Positions 48,872 to 58,694 of a DNA stretch of 64,000 bases are shown here, piece after piece. Source of the DNA: Paraphysoderma sedebokerense. Taxonomy: Eukaryota; Blastocladiomycota; Physodermatomycetes; Physodermatales; Physodermataceae. The notes beneath the pieces are model-generated. The model was not told the origin of the DNA. It did not search any database and was given only the letters and a program-made list of their open reading frames with translations. The translations under genes and the position numbers were made by a program. Each line of letters begins with the position of its first letter. The stretch's first letter is position 1. The stretch covers positions 496,001 through 560,000 of the forward strand of contig JAHLJZ010000002.1 in the NCBI GenBank assembly GCA_025602915.1, read 5' to 3'.

Positions 48872-50786
48872 TTAAAACTCAGTGCTACATGTGATACTAT
48901 CAATCGGCAGCAATTTTCCAAAGTGTTTTTCTAATGTAACGGCGGTTTCCTTAATTTCTTTCTTAAAATTTTCTTGAATACTTCGCATTTCTGCATGCTG
49001 GAATCTATAATCAACTGATACAAGTCTAGTGTCTGGTCCGATAATTGGGAATTGAGGTATCCCTGGGCTTACTGCTAAATGTTGAAATTGTATTTGCTTC
49101 AAAAAATCAATTCTCGTCATAATGTTGTTCTGTAAATCGATCGAAGATTGGGAATCGTGTGTCTAGGAATACATTAAACTTTAGTTATTTCATTTGCATA
49201 AAACAAAAGTGACAAGATAGAGTTTAATCACCGGAGGAGGCACGCGGATTCTGAATGGTAGTACTCTTAGATCCAGATGGCTGAAGGAATAGTGGTCTGC
49301 GTTATGGTGTACGCTCACCGAGAAAATCGTCATCGTTAAGACGTCAATAAATAAGTTCTCGTTGTTAACCACTGAAGTTCCTTTTGGGAAGCCAGGGATG
49401 CAATCAGAAATCTCGTCAGCCCACGAAACAATGAAATCGTCTCTCGGTATATGAGGTGTAAGTCTAGGAGAGGGCGCAAGAATTATGTCAGCAAAGAAAG
49501 AGCAGGTTCTTAAGATAGATAAGATCTATACCTTCCCACAAAGCGGCGGATGCATTTATAGTATTGAAGAAGAGAATAGTCGTACGGAAATTCTGGGTTG
49601 AGAACCGGTGTCCTTTTGAATACCCACTTCTTGTACCCTTTTTCCATCATGGTCAGCATTCCATGTCCATCGCAGGCAAGGGCGGCGTACGGTTTCCACC
49701 ACCCAGGATATACTGATGATGTGAATTTATTGTTGATGACATTTGTACCAAGAACCATGGTGTATCTGTAGTGCGGAAATAGGAGTTTGTAGAGTGGATG
49801 AGACGGTGGGATGATTCGCTTCGTGATGACTACAACAAGCATATTAGTCTCGAACTTGTGAGATGTTAAATATCGGGGCTGGTACTTGCCATTTATAGCG
49901 TCCAGAGGAAAGTGCAGCTGAGGATGACGGGCTGCAATGGTGATGTAGACCAAACCCTGCATCACAAACGTTTTGGACAAGGTCCACTTCCATTCTGGTT
50001 TCGTCGTAGGATAAAATCGGCAGCCGTTATCCAACAAAGTGATCGATACTGGATGCAGCTTTCCGTTCGGTGATCGTTTAAATATGGTTTCAGTTCCACA
50101 TGCGAATATGCCATTAAATGTCGGAATTCCTTGTATCTCGTCCAAGGTGAGCACGTATGTCACTTCTCCGTCAGGTTCAGTAGGTTCTTTTCGGGCCAAG
50201 TATTGACTAAATAGTGAATTTGCAATATAGTCTCCGAATTCGTCATCGGACAAGAATCTAACTTTTCTCGACCTAAGAGCGCCTCGCACGACTATTAATA
50301 TAGCACATGTCAAAATTCTAAACAAATACCCTAAAGAAGGAAAGGTCAGCTGCTAAGCCAATAGAGTCGAAAGTTCGGCAACCACTTACAAGGAGTCTTG
50401 ATACAGTCAAATTGAACAATTTCCGTTATTGGCGGATTCAAAGCAAGAGGGGGTCCATTGGAGCATGGCGGTGGGGCAAAGGTGACGCTGGAATGCAGGA
50501 AGTGATAAAAGTCCCGAAAGAAGGGAAACGTATAGAGTTTTTCCACCGCGTCGACCAAGAATAATGCCACTCCGAAGACAAGGAATATCGGCGAGAGTAA
50601 TAACATAAACACTGCCGCAATAATCTTCTCTGTCGTTGTGTGAAACTCAAACTCCATGCGTGAAAATTGTCGATTCGGAAGAAAGGTTGCTGGGGGTACG
50701 GGAACAGCCAAGTCGGAGAACGACCTTGAATCATTCTTTGATAGACTTAGAGTGCTAATAGACTGTCTCTTTTTGAGCGCCGGCAT
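48872..50786 (-). CDS. Membrane-anchored lipoxygenase-like protein A
   Basis: ATG 50786 (MPALKKRQSISTLSLSKNDS). Residues about 37-50 carry the shared motif PNRQFSRMEFEF, followed by a hydrophobic segment (IIAAVFMLLLSPIFLVFGVA) and a second one near residue 135 (YLFRILTCAILIVVRGAL). The catalytic region follows lipoxygenase order: SDDEFGDYIANSLFSQYL, ETIFKRSPNGKLHPVSITLL, TLSKTFVMQGLVYITIAARH, PLYKLLFPHYRYTMVLGTNV, then VLTMTIFSVSVHHNADHYSF. Candidate metal ligands are HPQLH (HxxxH, near 49920) and HNADH (HxxxH, near 49300). In lipoxygenases these dioxygenate polyunsaturated fatty acids. The protein ends CSTEF at 48872, so the C-terminal residue is Phe rather than the usual Ile/Val. One intron (49830-49889, 60 nt) is GC-AG. 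The intron after the first hydrophobic segment found in paralogues B and C is absent here. About 570 residues. Activity is unproven. Confidence 0.75.
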
Positions 50787-51121
50787 CTTTTGCTATAAAT
50801 GAATATTTCCAATGTCAAACTGCGAGAGGAATGGTCCAGATGAGAGATAAGTTTACTTTTGCGGAAGCGAGAATACCCGAAATGGAAACATTCACCTCTC
50901 GGGCCAAAATAGCGAAACGAGACATTATCTGCTATTATGTCCGCTGGCAATCAATAACTCAATGATAAGACGGATGAATCATTCTACATCATTCCGCCCA
51001 TCCATCTTGTTAATTCGCACAACAGCTGATGGATTTTATTCACGATTATTACACCAAAAGAAGACACTATACAATAATTAAGGACTTATCTAAAACAATT
51101 TACGAATTTAAGAAGCTATAT
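50787..51121. other. Spacer between lipoxygenase-like genes A and B
   Basis: This 335-bp spacer is the promoter of gene A and the 3' flank of gene B, both read leftward. One open frame passes through on the minus strand (50747-50950), but it has no family resemblance and is probably chance. Confidence 0.4.
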
Positions 51122-53273
51122 TTAGAATTCCGTTGACGCCACTAAGTCCTCCAACGGAATGATGGGACCGAAACTATCTTCCAGCGTTTTTGCCGTATAT
51201 CTCAAGTCAGTTTTGAATTCCTCTTGCAGCGCTTGCAATTCGCGTCTGGGGAACCCATAGTCGACGTTCATGAATCGCGTGTCTGGTGAAAGCAGAGGAA
51301 ACTGCGACCTCGCGGGGAAGACAGCGAGATTGTTGAATTGAATTTGCTGGGCGTGAAAAATGTTAAGATTAGAGGTTTGGCATATGTACATAATATGTAA
51401 TACAGGTTGAGACATTATGTAATTACCTTGAAAAAGTCCAGTCTAGTCATAATTTCGTCTTCATCAAAACCAGTTTCATTGGAAGAAGAATGGGTGGGTG
51501 GAGGTACTCTGATACGGTATGGAAGGACGCGCTGGTCCAGATGACTAAAGCTGTAATGGTCTAAATATCATTTAAAAATGAACGTTTCATTTCAGACGCA
51601 TGTGTGAGAAAGACGAGTGCATAACCACAGAATGATCAACCTACCAGTGTTGTGATGTATGCCAACTGAGAAAATGGTCATGGTCAGGACATCGACCAGC
51701 AAACTTTCAGAATCCACGATTTCTGCACCTCTGGGAAACCCTGGAAGCTGGGCCGCAATGTCGTCACCCCAACGAACGACATAGTCGTCACGAGGGATAA
51801 ACGGGGCCACTTTACTGACCTTAAAACAAATCATACATATTAGAAACGGAAGGAAAACTGAGTTAATGTGAAATTTTACTTACAAAGCGACGAATGCAGT
51901 CATAATACTGCTGGAGAGTGAAATCATACGGGAATTCCGTATTCAGTTGCGGTAGCATGGGAAATGTCCAGTCTTTGTAACCGTTGGCCATGACACGCTC
52001 AAAAATTTCTTCGGACGGCATTTCTACGGCGTAATACGGTTTCCACCTATAAAAAAAATTAGGGTTAGTATCGAAAGCTTGATAGTATTTTCAAGCAAAA
52101 TGTAGGCTACCAATGATAGAACGATGCTGAAGTGACTTCCGTTAATACATTGACGTTAAGCACCATCGAAAATCGGAAATGAGGATTCAACAACTTCGAC
52201 AGATTATGCGTCGGAGGAATGATTCGTTTTGTGATAAGATTTATGCAGTCCCACGGAAAATGAAGAGTCGGATGGCGACCATGGATTGTAACATAAACGA
52301 GACCGTTCATGACAAATAGTTTTGCAAGCTTCCATTTCCATCCGTGGCTTGGAGTAAATGTGTTTTGATTTTCAAGCGTAATAGAAAGTGGAAACAAGCT
52401 TCCGTCATCCATGCGTCTAAAAACAGTTGTGGAAGCGCTACTGAAAAGTCCGTTCCACGTTTTCAGATCTTCTATTTCCTTCAAATTCAACACATAAACC
52501 AATTCGCCATCGCGTTCTTCCTTCTCCAGATACTGACTGAACATGGTATGGCCGATGTAATGGCCGAACTCAGTATCATTCAAAGTGCGAACTTTGGAGG
52601 TCGTAAGCCCACCGCGAATAAAGAATAAAACCGTGCAAGCTACAAGAACCTTAGTTGGTCAGCTTCAAAACCCCACAATAGACCCTCACATTCAAGACAC
52701 GTACCGAGTATACGGAAAATATACCAAGGGCTCTTGATGGCGGTGAATTCGTAAACTTCGGTCAAAGGTGGGTCTGTCAATCAGGATGTCCAAATTAGCC
52801 CACAGTCTGCAATGCACAGGATTTTCCTATTTCAGCAAACCTTTCGCTAATGGCGCTCCTCCAGGAATCGGCCCGTTGGTTAAAGACACGTCCGAATAAA
52901 CCAGCGAGTAAAGATTGCGACAAACAGGCATGGAATAAAGTCGTTCAATACTATAGGTATGAAACAAAGGGTTGAGTCAATGAATTTGTATCGCAGACGC
53001 CTCTTTCGTGCCGCTTGGAAAAGGAAAGACAACTTACAAAGAGACACAATTCGAGAGAAAGAGCAAAACCATGAATAAGGGAAAGTTGAAGAGCATGAAT
53101 ACGCTAGCCCAGAATGTTTGGCTTCGTGGGGATAACTCAAACTCCATCGTCCGATGGTTTTTGTTCGGCTGAAAATGACATAGAGGAACTGTATTTTCAA
53201 TAAACCCGGAGTCTCTCTTGCGAGACTTTGCCGTAATGTTCGCGCCGGGGTGGTGAGGTGTTGAGAGCGCCAT
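51122..53273 (-). CDS. Membrane-anchored lipoxygenase-like protein B
   Basis: Paralogue of gene A, in the same direction and 335 bp upstream of it. ATG 53273; the shared motif PNKNHRTMEFEL precedes a hydrophobic segment (TFWASVFMLFNFPLFMVLLF). Exon 1 ends at 53038 in phase 2 (TT|GTAAGT) and joins IERLYSMPVCRNLYSLVYSD, which aligns with VEKLYTFPFFRDFYHFLHSS of gene A. A second hydrophobic segment (ACTVLFFIRGGL) precedes the catalytic region: NDTEFGHYIGHTMFSQYL, TTVFRRMDDGSLFPLSITLE, RHPTLHFPWDCINLITKRII, LSKLLNPHFRFSMVLNVNV, LLVDVLTMTIFSVGIHHNT then DHYSFSHLDQRVLPYRIRV. The metal motifs are HPTLH and, across an intron, HNTDH. The C-terminus is ASTEF, again Phe-final. The later half (LLSPDTRFMNVDYGFPRREL) also matches gene A. 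Lipoxygenase-like by motif order; substrate unknown. Confidence 0.75.
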
Positions 53274-54677
53274 TTCACTATCTTTAAATTATCAACTCTT
53301 GTGTAGAGTAGGAAACCGACCACTTCAACGGGAGATGCTATTACAGTGGCGGAATAGATGGAAGACAAGTGGTATTTAATTTCAAAAAAGAAGAATGAAT
53401 TCAGGCCGGTATATATTCCAAATCCGAACATCCAGACGCCGAAGGACTTATATGTTGACAGGTCTCAATCCGGGAAACATCACGTTCGCCGAGTAATGCA
53501 CATGCAGAACATGAGCTTTTCACGCCCACATCTACGCATTTGTTTATCCGTTGCAGATCAATTATCAAATCTATCCTGGATATCGTGGTCCAAACTAGCC
53601 GACGAAAAAGGGTTAAGGAAGAGACGCGCCCGATAAAGGAGTCTATAAGCTACACAGAGTAGCGGAAAGACCTTTTGTAGGGTACACTAAGGTACACTAC
53701 CGCAACAGCGCAGGTAGATTGCCTTGTGTAGTGTAGACCGGTAGCGATTACTTGCTTCGGTAATTCATTCACCGGCAGTTATCCGACGGTAATTTGCATG
53801 ACAGTTTGACAAACAACGCGCCAGCAGCTCCATCATTGCGGCGACATCCTCCGAGATAATGGGATCATTGCACTACTAGTTGGAGTTCAGGTGGTGCACT
53901 CGCCACCATGTGCCGACTGTCAACTCTCGAGATCAATGATTAAAAAACAACGACTTTTTACTTTAAGCAAGAGTACCACAACGCAACTGCCCAAGGATAG
54001 CCAAGAACTAAATAGTAGTACAATAAATTTCCCACTGATTTCCACTTAATTAACCATGGGGACTGTATTCACTATGTTCCTTGCCAATAGACGGTCGCCG
54101 ACCTCGTATTTGTGGCGGTGATTCACTATTATCGAGAATATTAACCGATTTCATTTACGCCTCCCAAACAGACGCTTGTTAAGATCATAGTCCCCGTGTT
54201 GAAACATTGCCTTTTTCTGCATACCACGTCCATACGATGGATCGGTGATTACATTGATTAATGAATGTTTCGTCTCATTACACTGTTCAATTGAGATTGC
54301 GATTGCGAAGGATAACGATGTCGATGACTAAAGGTCGGATTTATCGAGACATATGACACATAAAGTTCGAAATTTTCAGACTGCATCTTTGTAGCAATCC
54401 GCGATAGCCATTCCAGGCCAATGTCAGTGCAAGAACTCCAATTTGGAGTTTGGACATTGCACTGAACCTGTATACATGTAGGCATGGTTTGACTTACCAT
54501 CAGTTTTTAACACTTGAGTACAAAATCTTCGAAAATTAATTTTCGGTTTTAAGTGAATTAGTGTGGATGCGAAAGAGCGAAGAATTTGGCAATGACGTCA
54601 CCCAGGCTTCTGAGACCTGAGTACTTCTCATTTCACTGGGTCTGAACTCATTACCTTGCTTGATTAAACGAACAACC
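53274..54677. other. 1.4-kb intergenic region with a hairpin
   Basis: No gene can be supported. Short frames on both strands (for example plus 53358-53636) overlap the 5' flank of gene B and resemble nothing. A tandem 10-mer GGTACACTAA GGTACACTAC lies at 53681-53700, and a perfect stem-loop lies at 54424-54465. The promoters of lipoxygenase-like gene B and of the gene at 54678 lie at the two ends. Confidence 0.45.
54424..54465. repeat. Nested inverted repeat / hairpin
   Basis: Outer arms TCAGTGCAA (54424-54432) and TTGCACTGA (54457-54465) pair over 9 bp. Inner arms AACTCCAA (54434-54441) and TTGGAGTT (54443-54450) pair over 8 bp around a single T. The 42-nt structure has one small asymmetric bulge. 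It lies about 215 bp upstream of the next start codon. Function unknown; it could be a transcription-factor palindrome, a small structured RNA or chance. Confidence 0.6.
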
Positions 54678-55346
54678 ATGGAAGAAGAATTTACCACAGT
54701 TGATCGGGGCATTCAAGTTGCTGCATCGGGCGGTTGGAGGTAATGTAATTGCTGCTGTTGATGGTTTCAGCGACTTGTCCCGCTGACATTAATGGGGTGC
54801 AAAAACATCCATCCACACAGTGAACTTGGGCCTCCGAAGAATGAAAATCCGATGATAGATCCTGAAACTCTCCCATCCGTGTCAAAAGGCGAGTAATACA
54901 CAATAACCGAAATTGGATGGATTTATTACTGACGTCCCTGAAAATAAGGCAACTGGGAGGGTACTGACGAACTTCGTTCCCTCCAGCGAAAGGAAGAACA
55001 GGAAGACACTGATCCCAAAGGAATCATTGCAATGTTACAAAAATCTCCTAATTTCGTCATTGAAGAAGATTTAGGGCCCACGATAGATGAAACTGGGAAT
55101 CCATATCAATCAAAGAAGGAAGAAGAAGAAGAGTTGGAACGAATGAGGGTAGCTGAAAGTATTTATGGGCAAAATGGACGGCAAATCGAGCCTGAGAACG
55201 TCGGAAAAGGCCAAGGTTCTGATGGAATAAGAACTGCACAACGTAAAGGAGAGACAAAATGGAACATTGATATTGATTTGGATGAAATAAGAGGAAAGAA
55301 CGCAAGCGACGATGTTTGGGAGCGCCGAGTTGGGGATCCCGAGTAA
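54678..55346 (+). CDS. Unidentified acidic, charged small protein
   Basis: A three-exon model reads through: exon 1 from ATG 54678 (MEEEFTTVDRGIQVAASGGW, donor AG|GTAATG near 54741); exon 2 from about 54822 (SELGPPKNENPMIDPETLPS); exon 3 from about 54972 (NWEGTDELRSLQRKEEQEDT, then PKGIIAMLQKSPNFVIEEDL and WNIDIDLDEIRGKNASDDVW) to TAA 55346. The join from exon 2 to exon 3 keeps the frame only if the donor is GC (AAAAG|GCGAGT). A GT donor 3 nt further on leads to an early stop. The product of about 165 residues is hydrophilic with a charged coiled-coil-like stretch (SKKEEEEELERMRVAES). No family recognised. A small adaptor or axonemal protein is possible but unsupported. Confidence 0.55.
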
Positions 55347-55553
55347 TCAAATTGGAGGCCTCGCGCAACATCTCATTTTTTTTTTGCAAAAATGTGGTGT
55401 AAGCAATCTTCATATGGAAGTTTGAAATAAATCATATAGCTGCTGACTACTCGGCCTATAAAGTCGTGAAAAAGTTCGAATTTATTACAAGGGACACAAT
55501 ACGATTACACCGCAATATGACAACACATATTGACAAACACTTCTGAACCGAGT

Positions 55554-56537
55554 CTAGTAAGTGAGAGCTTGACCCTTTTGTTCTGTTAACGATTAGAGGT
55601 AAAAACGGGACCCGGTAAGTATACGGAGAGAGTGAAGAATATAACCGCGAAAATCGATACAAACTCTTTTCACCACCAAGTTCGAAATGTTTGCAACGTT
55701 TCAAAGCAATTTGTTGTTTGTATTTGCAGACAGTACATTCAAGACGTAATACGACTTTCTTGGTGGTTTTTGCCTATCATACAGATCGTTAGCTCGCCTG
55801 GAGATTTATCTGAGAACCGTTCCATTTTAACGTACCTTCTTCCTGAAGACGGGTTTGGTTTGACCACCGAAACCAGATTGTTTTCTGTCGTAACGACGCT
55901 TACCTGTAAACGGAAAAAAAGAACATCCATAAAAAACATCATGGCAGAAAGTATGTCAGAATGTGTCCTTCTGATTACGATCTCATCAAATCTTTCACAG
56001 AGATCACACATACCTTGTGCGAAAAGGGAAGCTTTGCCGGTCTTGTATTGCGCAACTTTGTGGGGGGTATGCTTTCTGCATTCCTTACCCTTACAGAAAG
56101 TATTACGGGTTTTAGGTACGTTCACCTATTTATAAATTAATCACAAACCGGTCAGTCTAATCGGAAGAGGACTTTGTTTGATTTATTTCGCAATGCAAAA
56201 TTTTGTCGTAAATTTGAAAGTCATCCGGCAATAACATCGAATATGAATTCGTCGAGATTGTATATTGATCGCGATAGAATTCCCACTCAAAAATTCCCAG
56301 TATCCATCTTAGCTTATACGAGTCCATCACAAAAAAAAATAAATGTAGCGCGCTCCTCGATGTAAAATAATCCATGCACTGAGAAATTCAATGATATCAT
56401 ATTCGGTGATGTAGTCGATATCAAACTGCCCAGACTTTCGAACCCGAAAAACTCATCCCACGTTCAAAGTATCTGAATCGAAGCGAAGAAAAAAATCCTG
56501 TGCAAGTAATAATTAAATTTGAACGAATACTCACCAT
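55554..56537 (-). CDS. RPL42: 60S ribosomal protein eL42 (L36a/L44)
   Basis: A zinc-ribbon protein of the large-subunit E site. The ATG at 56537 forms an exon by itself: ATG|GTGAGT, then a 409-nt intron ending TAG at 56126, then GTG AAC GTA. Spliced, it reads [94 protein letters not shown] and ends [11 protein letters not shown] at 55554. Length is about 106 residues, as in other eukaryotes. The zinc-ribbon cysteines are present. Residue 56 is Pro (GGQTKP), the form associated with cycloheximide sensitivity; Gln at this site gives resistance in some yeasts. The first intron is much longer than those of neighbouring genes, a common trait of fungal ribosomal protein genes. Confidence 0.93.
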
Positions 56538-56930
56538 CTTGCTTGTTAGTTGATAGGTTCTGGAACACAAAGATGGACCGAATAGCGAAGGAGGAATATT
56601 GGTTATTTTTTCGTAATCTCAAGACGGAGCAAAAGTCACGTGTCAATCACCCAAGGTAACTTACACGTTTGACGTCTCCATGGCAACCATTCTATGAAGC
56701 TTCTATTTCGCAATCTGTCACCGTCAAAGCTGCGATTCAATGACATCTCAACCCTCCCACAAATCACTATATGGTTGAGCTTATTGGCAATAAATCTTCG
56801 TACTTTATTATCTTGATTCGTATAAATGTTTACATTTTGTACATCAATGCTTATCTTATTCTGCGAATTGTTAATATTGCCCCGCTAGAATTAGGGCGTC
56901 ATTTCACTGTAGTCAGCAGTGTTTCCATTC
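56538..56930. promoter_or_regulatory. RPL42 promoter with CACGTG, and 3' flank of PDE gene
   Basis: About 390 bp between the RPL42 start and the stop of the PDE9-like gene, both reading leftward. A CACGTG hexamer lies at 56637-56642, 100 bp upstream of the RPL42 start codon. In Candida, Cbf1 sites of this kind take part in ribosomal protein gene control (known); whether this applies here is inference. Confidence 0.4.
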
Positions 56931-58373
56931 CTATTTATCGCTCAGCTTTTGCTTCTTCGGTGGGGTACCACCTGCGGAGACATGCGACCTGTCGGTAGAT
57001 TCATTTTTCTTGAAGCATGCTACCACTTCTGCGTAATGGTCTCTCGTTTTCTTTAGCTGACTGGTGACGTTCGTTGTCAACGAGGGTGCCAGATTTGCGA
57101 AAGCTTCAAAGAGCGGAACGACTTTATGATCCAAGAACCCAAGCTGCATTTTACTGGCGCTGAATTCATCGGTTGGAATAGTTGGGGCCTTCAATCCATG
57201 ACTCCTTTCGATATCGAATTGGTTATTCAGCTCAGCGTACAGCCGATCTGACCATGCTTGAGCGACAGATTTTGGTCTGATTTCGTTACTCAAATCAGCA
57301 CATTTCATAATCAGCTTAAACAGCTAAAGACGAGATTTTAATTTATGAGTGACCGATTAAATAACCACGCAAGAAATCTCTCGAAAACAACTAGAAAACA
57401 AACCAGGTCTTTGTCATGCTCTACATCCAGGTTAAGGTTACTTCCGTTTTGGTGAAAATTGACGGCGCGTTCAACCAGGGATCCATGTCTATCCATATCT
57501 GTTATGGAAATGATATCAATTATTTGAGACCGCACTTTTTTCATTGTCTCTTCGTCCAGATTTTTCAATATATTCGTCTTATCCGATCGCAGAATTGACA
57601 AAGTCACAGCAATATGATGATTTTCGAGAGGTGCTTGATGATTGTACATGATAGCTAACGGAGTTTGCAATTTGACCTGAAAATCATTGTTGAGCCCCGG
57701 ATGGTCCAAATCATGGCATACTTTTAAATGATGCAACAGTGAGATTTTGTCAATGAATGCATCATTAAGGTGAATGAACATACGAGCTGCAATCAATATC
57801 ACAATCCTGTCCAACTCATGCAGACGTTTGTAATAACCGCTTTCAATCATAAGAGCATACGCCTACGTTGTGAAACTGTCAGTGCTCACCATATCAGATA
57901 GTTTAATCTTCGAACCATACCATTTGAGTTACACAAAACGCATGATTAAAGTTATGGAACTTTGGTGTGTTGTAATTAACTTTCACAGTCCTCAAGAAGG
58001 TTTGCAACAATTCTTTACCCTGCTCCTGTATCTCAGGAGTGTCGCCTCCTATCACACCATCTTCACATGTGCCACTGTTGCACAACTTGAGACAACTTAA
58101 CGCACCACATTCAACAAAGATCATCTCCAGAAATGTCAATAAATCATGTTCCTTCCACTGCCAATTGTCGAAAAATGGAGATTGAAGTCGCTTTAATATA
58201 TCTGTAGGATAGGCTTGGGATGAAGGGGGGTGTTGGGTTTTGATGACCTCTCTATGTGTGACTGTGAAATGCGTGTTGACGTAGCTCATCGTGTGAGATT
58301 CATTGTGGGAGATGGAAACCCTCGGCGGTGCCGTCGAGCTGGAAGGGACATATGTAAATTGTGATTGAGCCAT
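56931..58373 (-). CDS. cGMP-type 3',5'-cyclic nucleotide phosphodiesterase (PDE9-like)
   Basis: Class I phosphodiesterase. ATG 58373; residues 1 to about 60 form a Ser/Thr-rich leader. The catalytic domain begins at YPTDILKRLQSPFFDNWQW. It contains YNTPKFHNFNHAFCVTQM (the H-N-x-x-H with the general-acid His), then HDLDHPGLNNDFQVK after an intron that must be removed between ILIAAL and CHDLDHPG, then ENHHIAVTLSIL, IISITDMDRHGSLV, ILIKCADLSNEIRP (metal-binding Asp) and SKMQLGFLDHKVVPLFEAF with the purine-clamp Gln. Motif spacing and the GFLDHKVVPLFEAF block fit PDE9, a cGMP-selective group, better than PDE4 or yeast Pde2. It ends near 56931 after a Lys-rich tail (GGTPPKKQKLSDK). cGMP signalling guides zoospores in blastoclad fungi, so the gene supports a zoosporic host (inference). 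Confidence 0.87.
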
Positions 58374-58694
58374 AAAACTATATTCGTCTGGTCAGTTCAA
58401 ACGACGAAAGAGCAGAGTACGCCGAAATTGATAAATCCCGGACGGATTCGCGATTCTCGTTTGAGGTTAGGATTCCTCTCGCAAATGTCAGATTCGACTC
58501 TCCTTTAAAAGGATTTACGAACTTTGATATTCAAGCATATATATCACAAATTCTGCAGTAAAATTGTATATTTCGACTGTCTATTACATATAATGTTTAC
58601 ACAATGTTTATTCGCCACGAAGAAACTACACTCTGACAAGTAACATGGAATGACAGGTAAATAAAACTTCCATATTTCCAAACGTATGACAGCA
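58374..58694. other. Intergenic region, PDE promoter / ERD2 3' flank
   Basis: About 320 bp with no gene I can support. It is the upstream region of the PDE9-like gene and the 3' flank of ERD2 (both leftward). AT-rich around 58540-58600. Confidence 0.4.

Noticed and set aside
53358-53636. 92-codon plus-strand frame upstream of lipoxygenase-like gene B
   Set aside because: No similarity to anything known, overlaps the 5' flank of gene B, and has no splice-supported continuation.
55632-56135. 167-codon plus-strand frame
   Set aside because: It is the antisense of the RPL42 exons, which are conserved on the minus strand.
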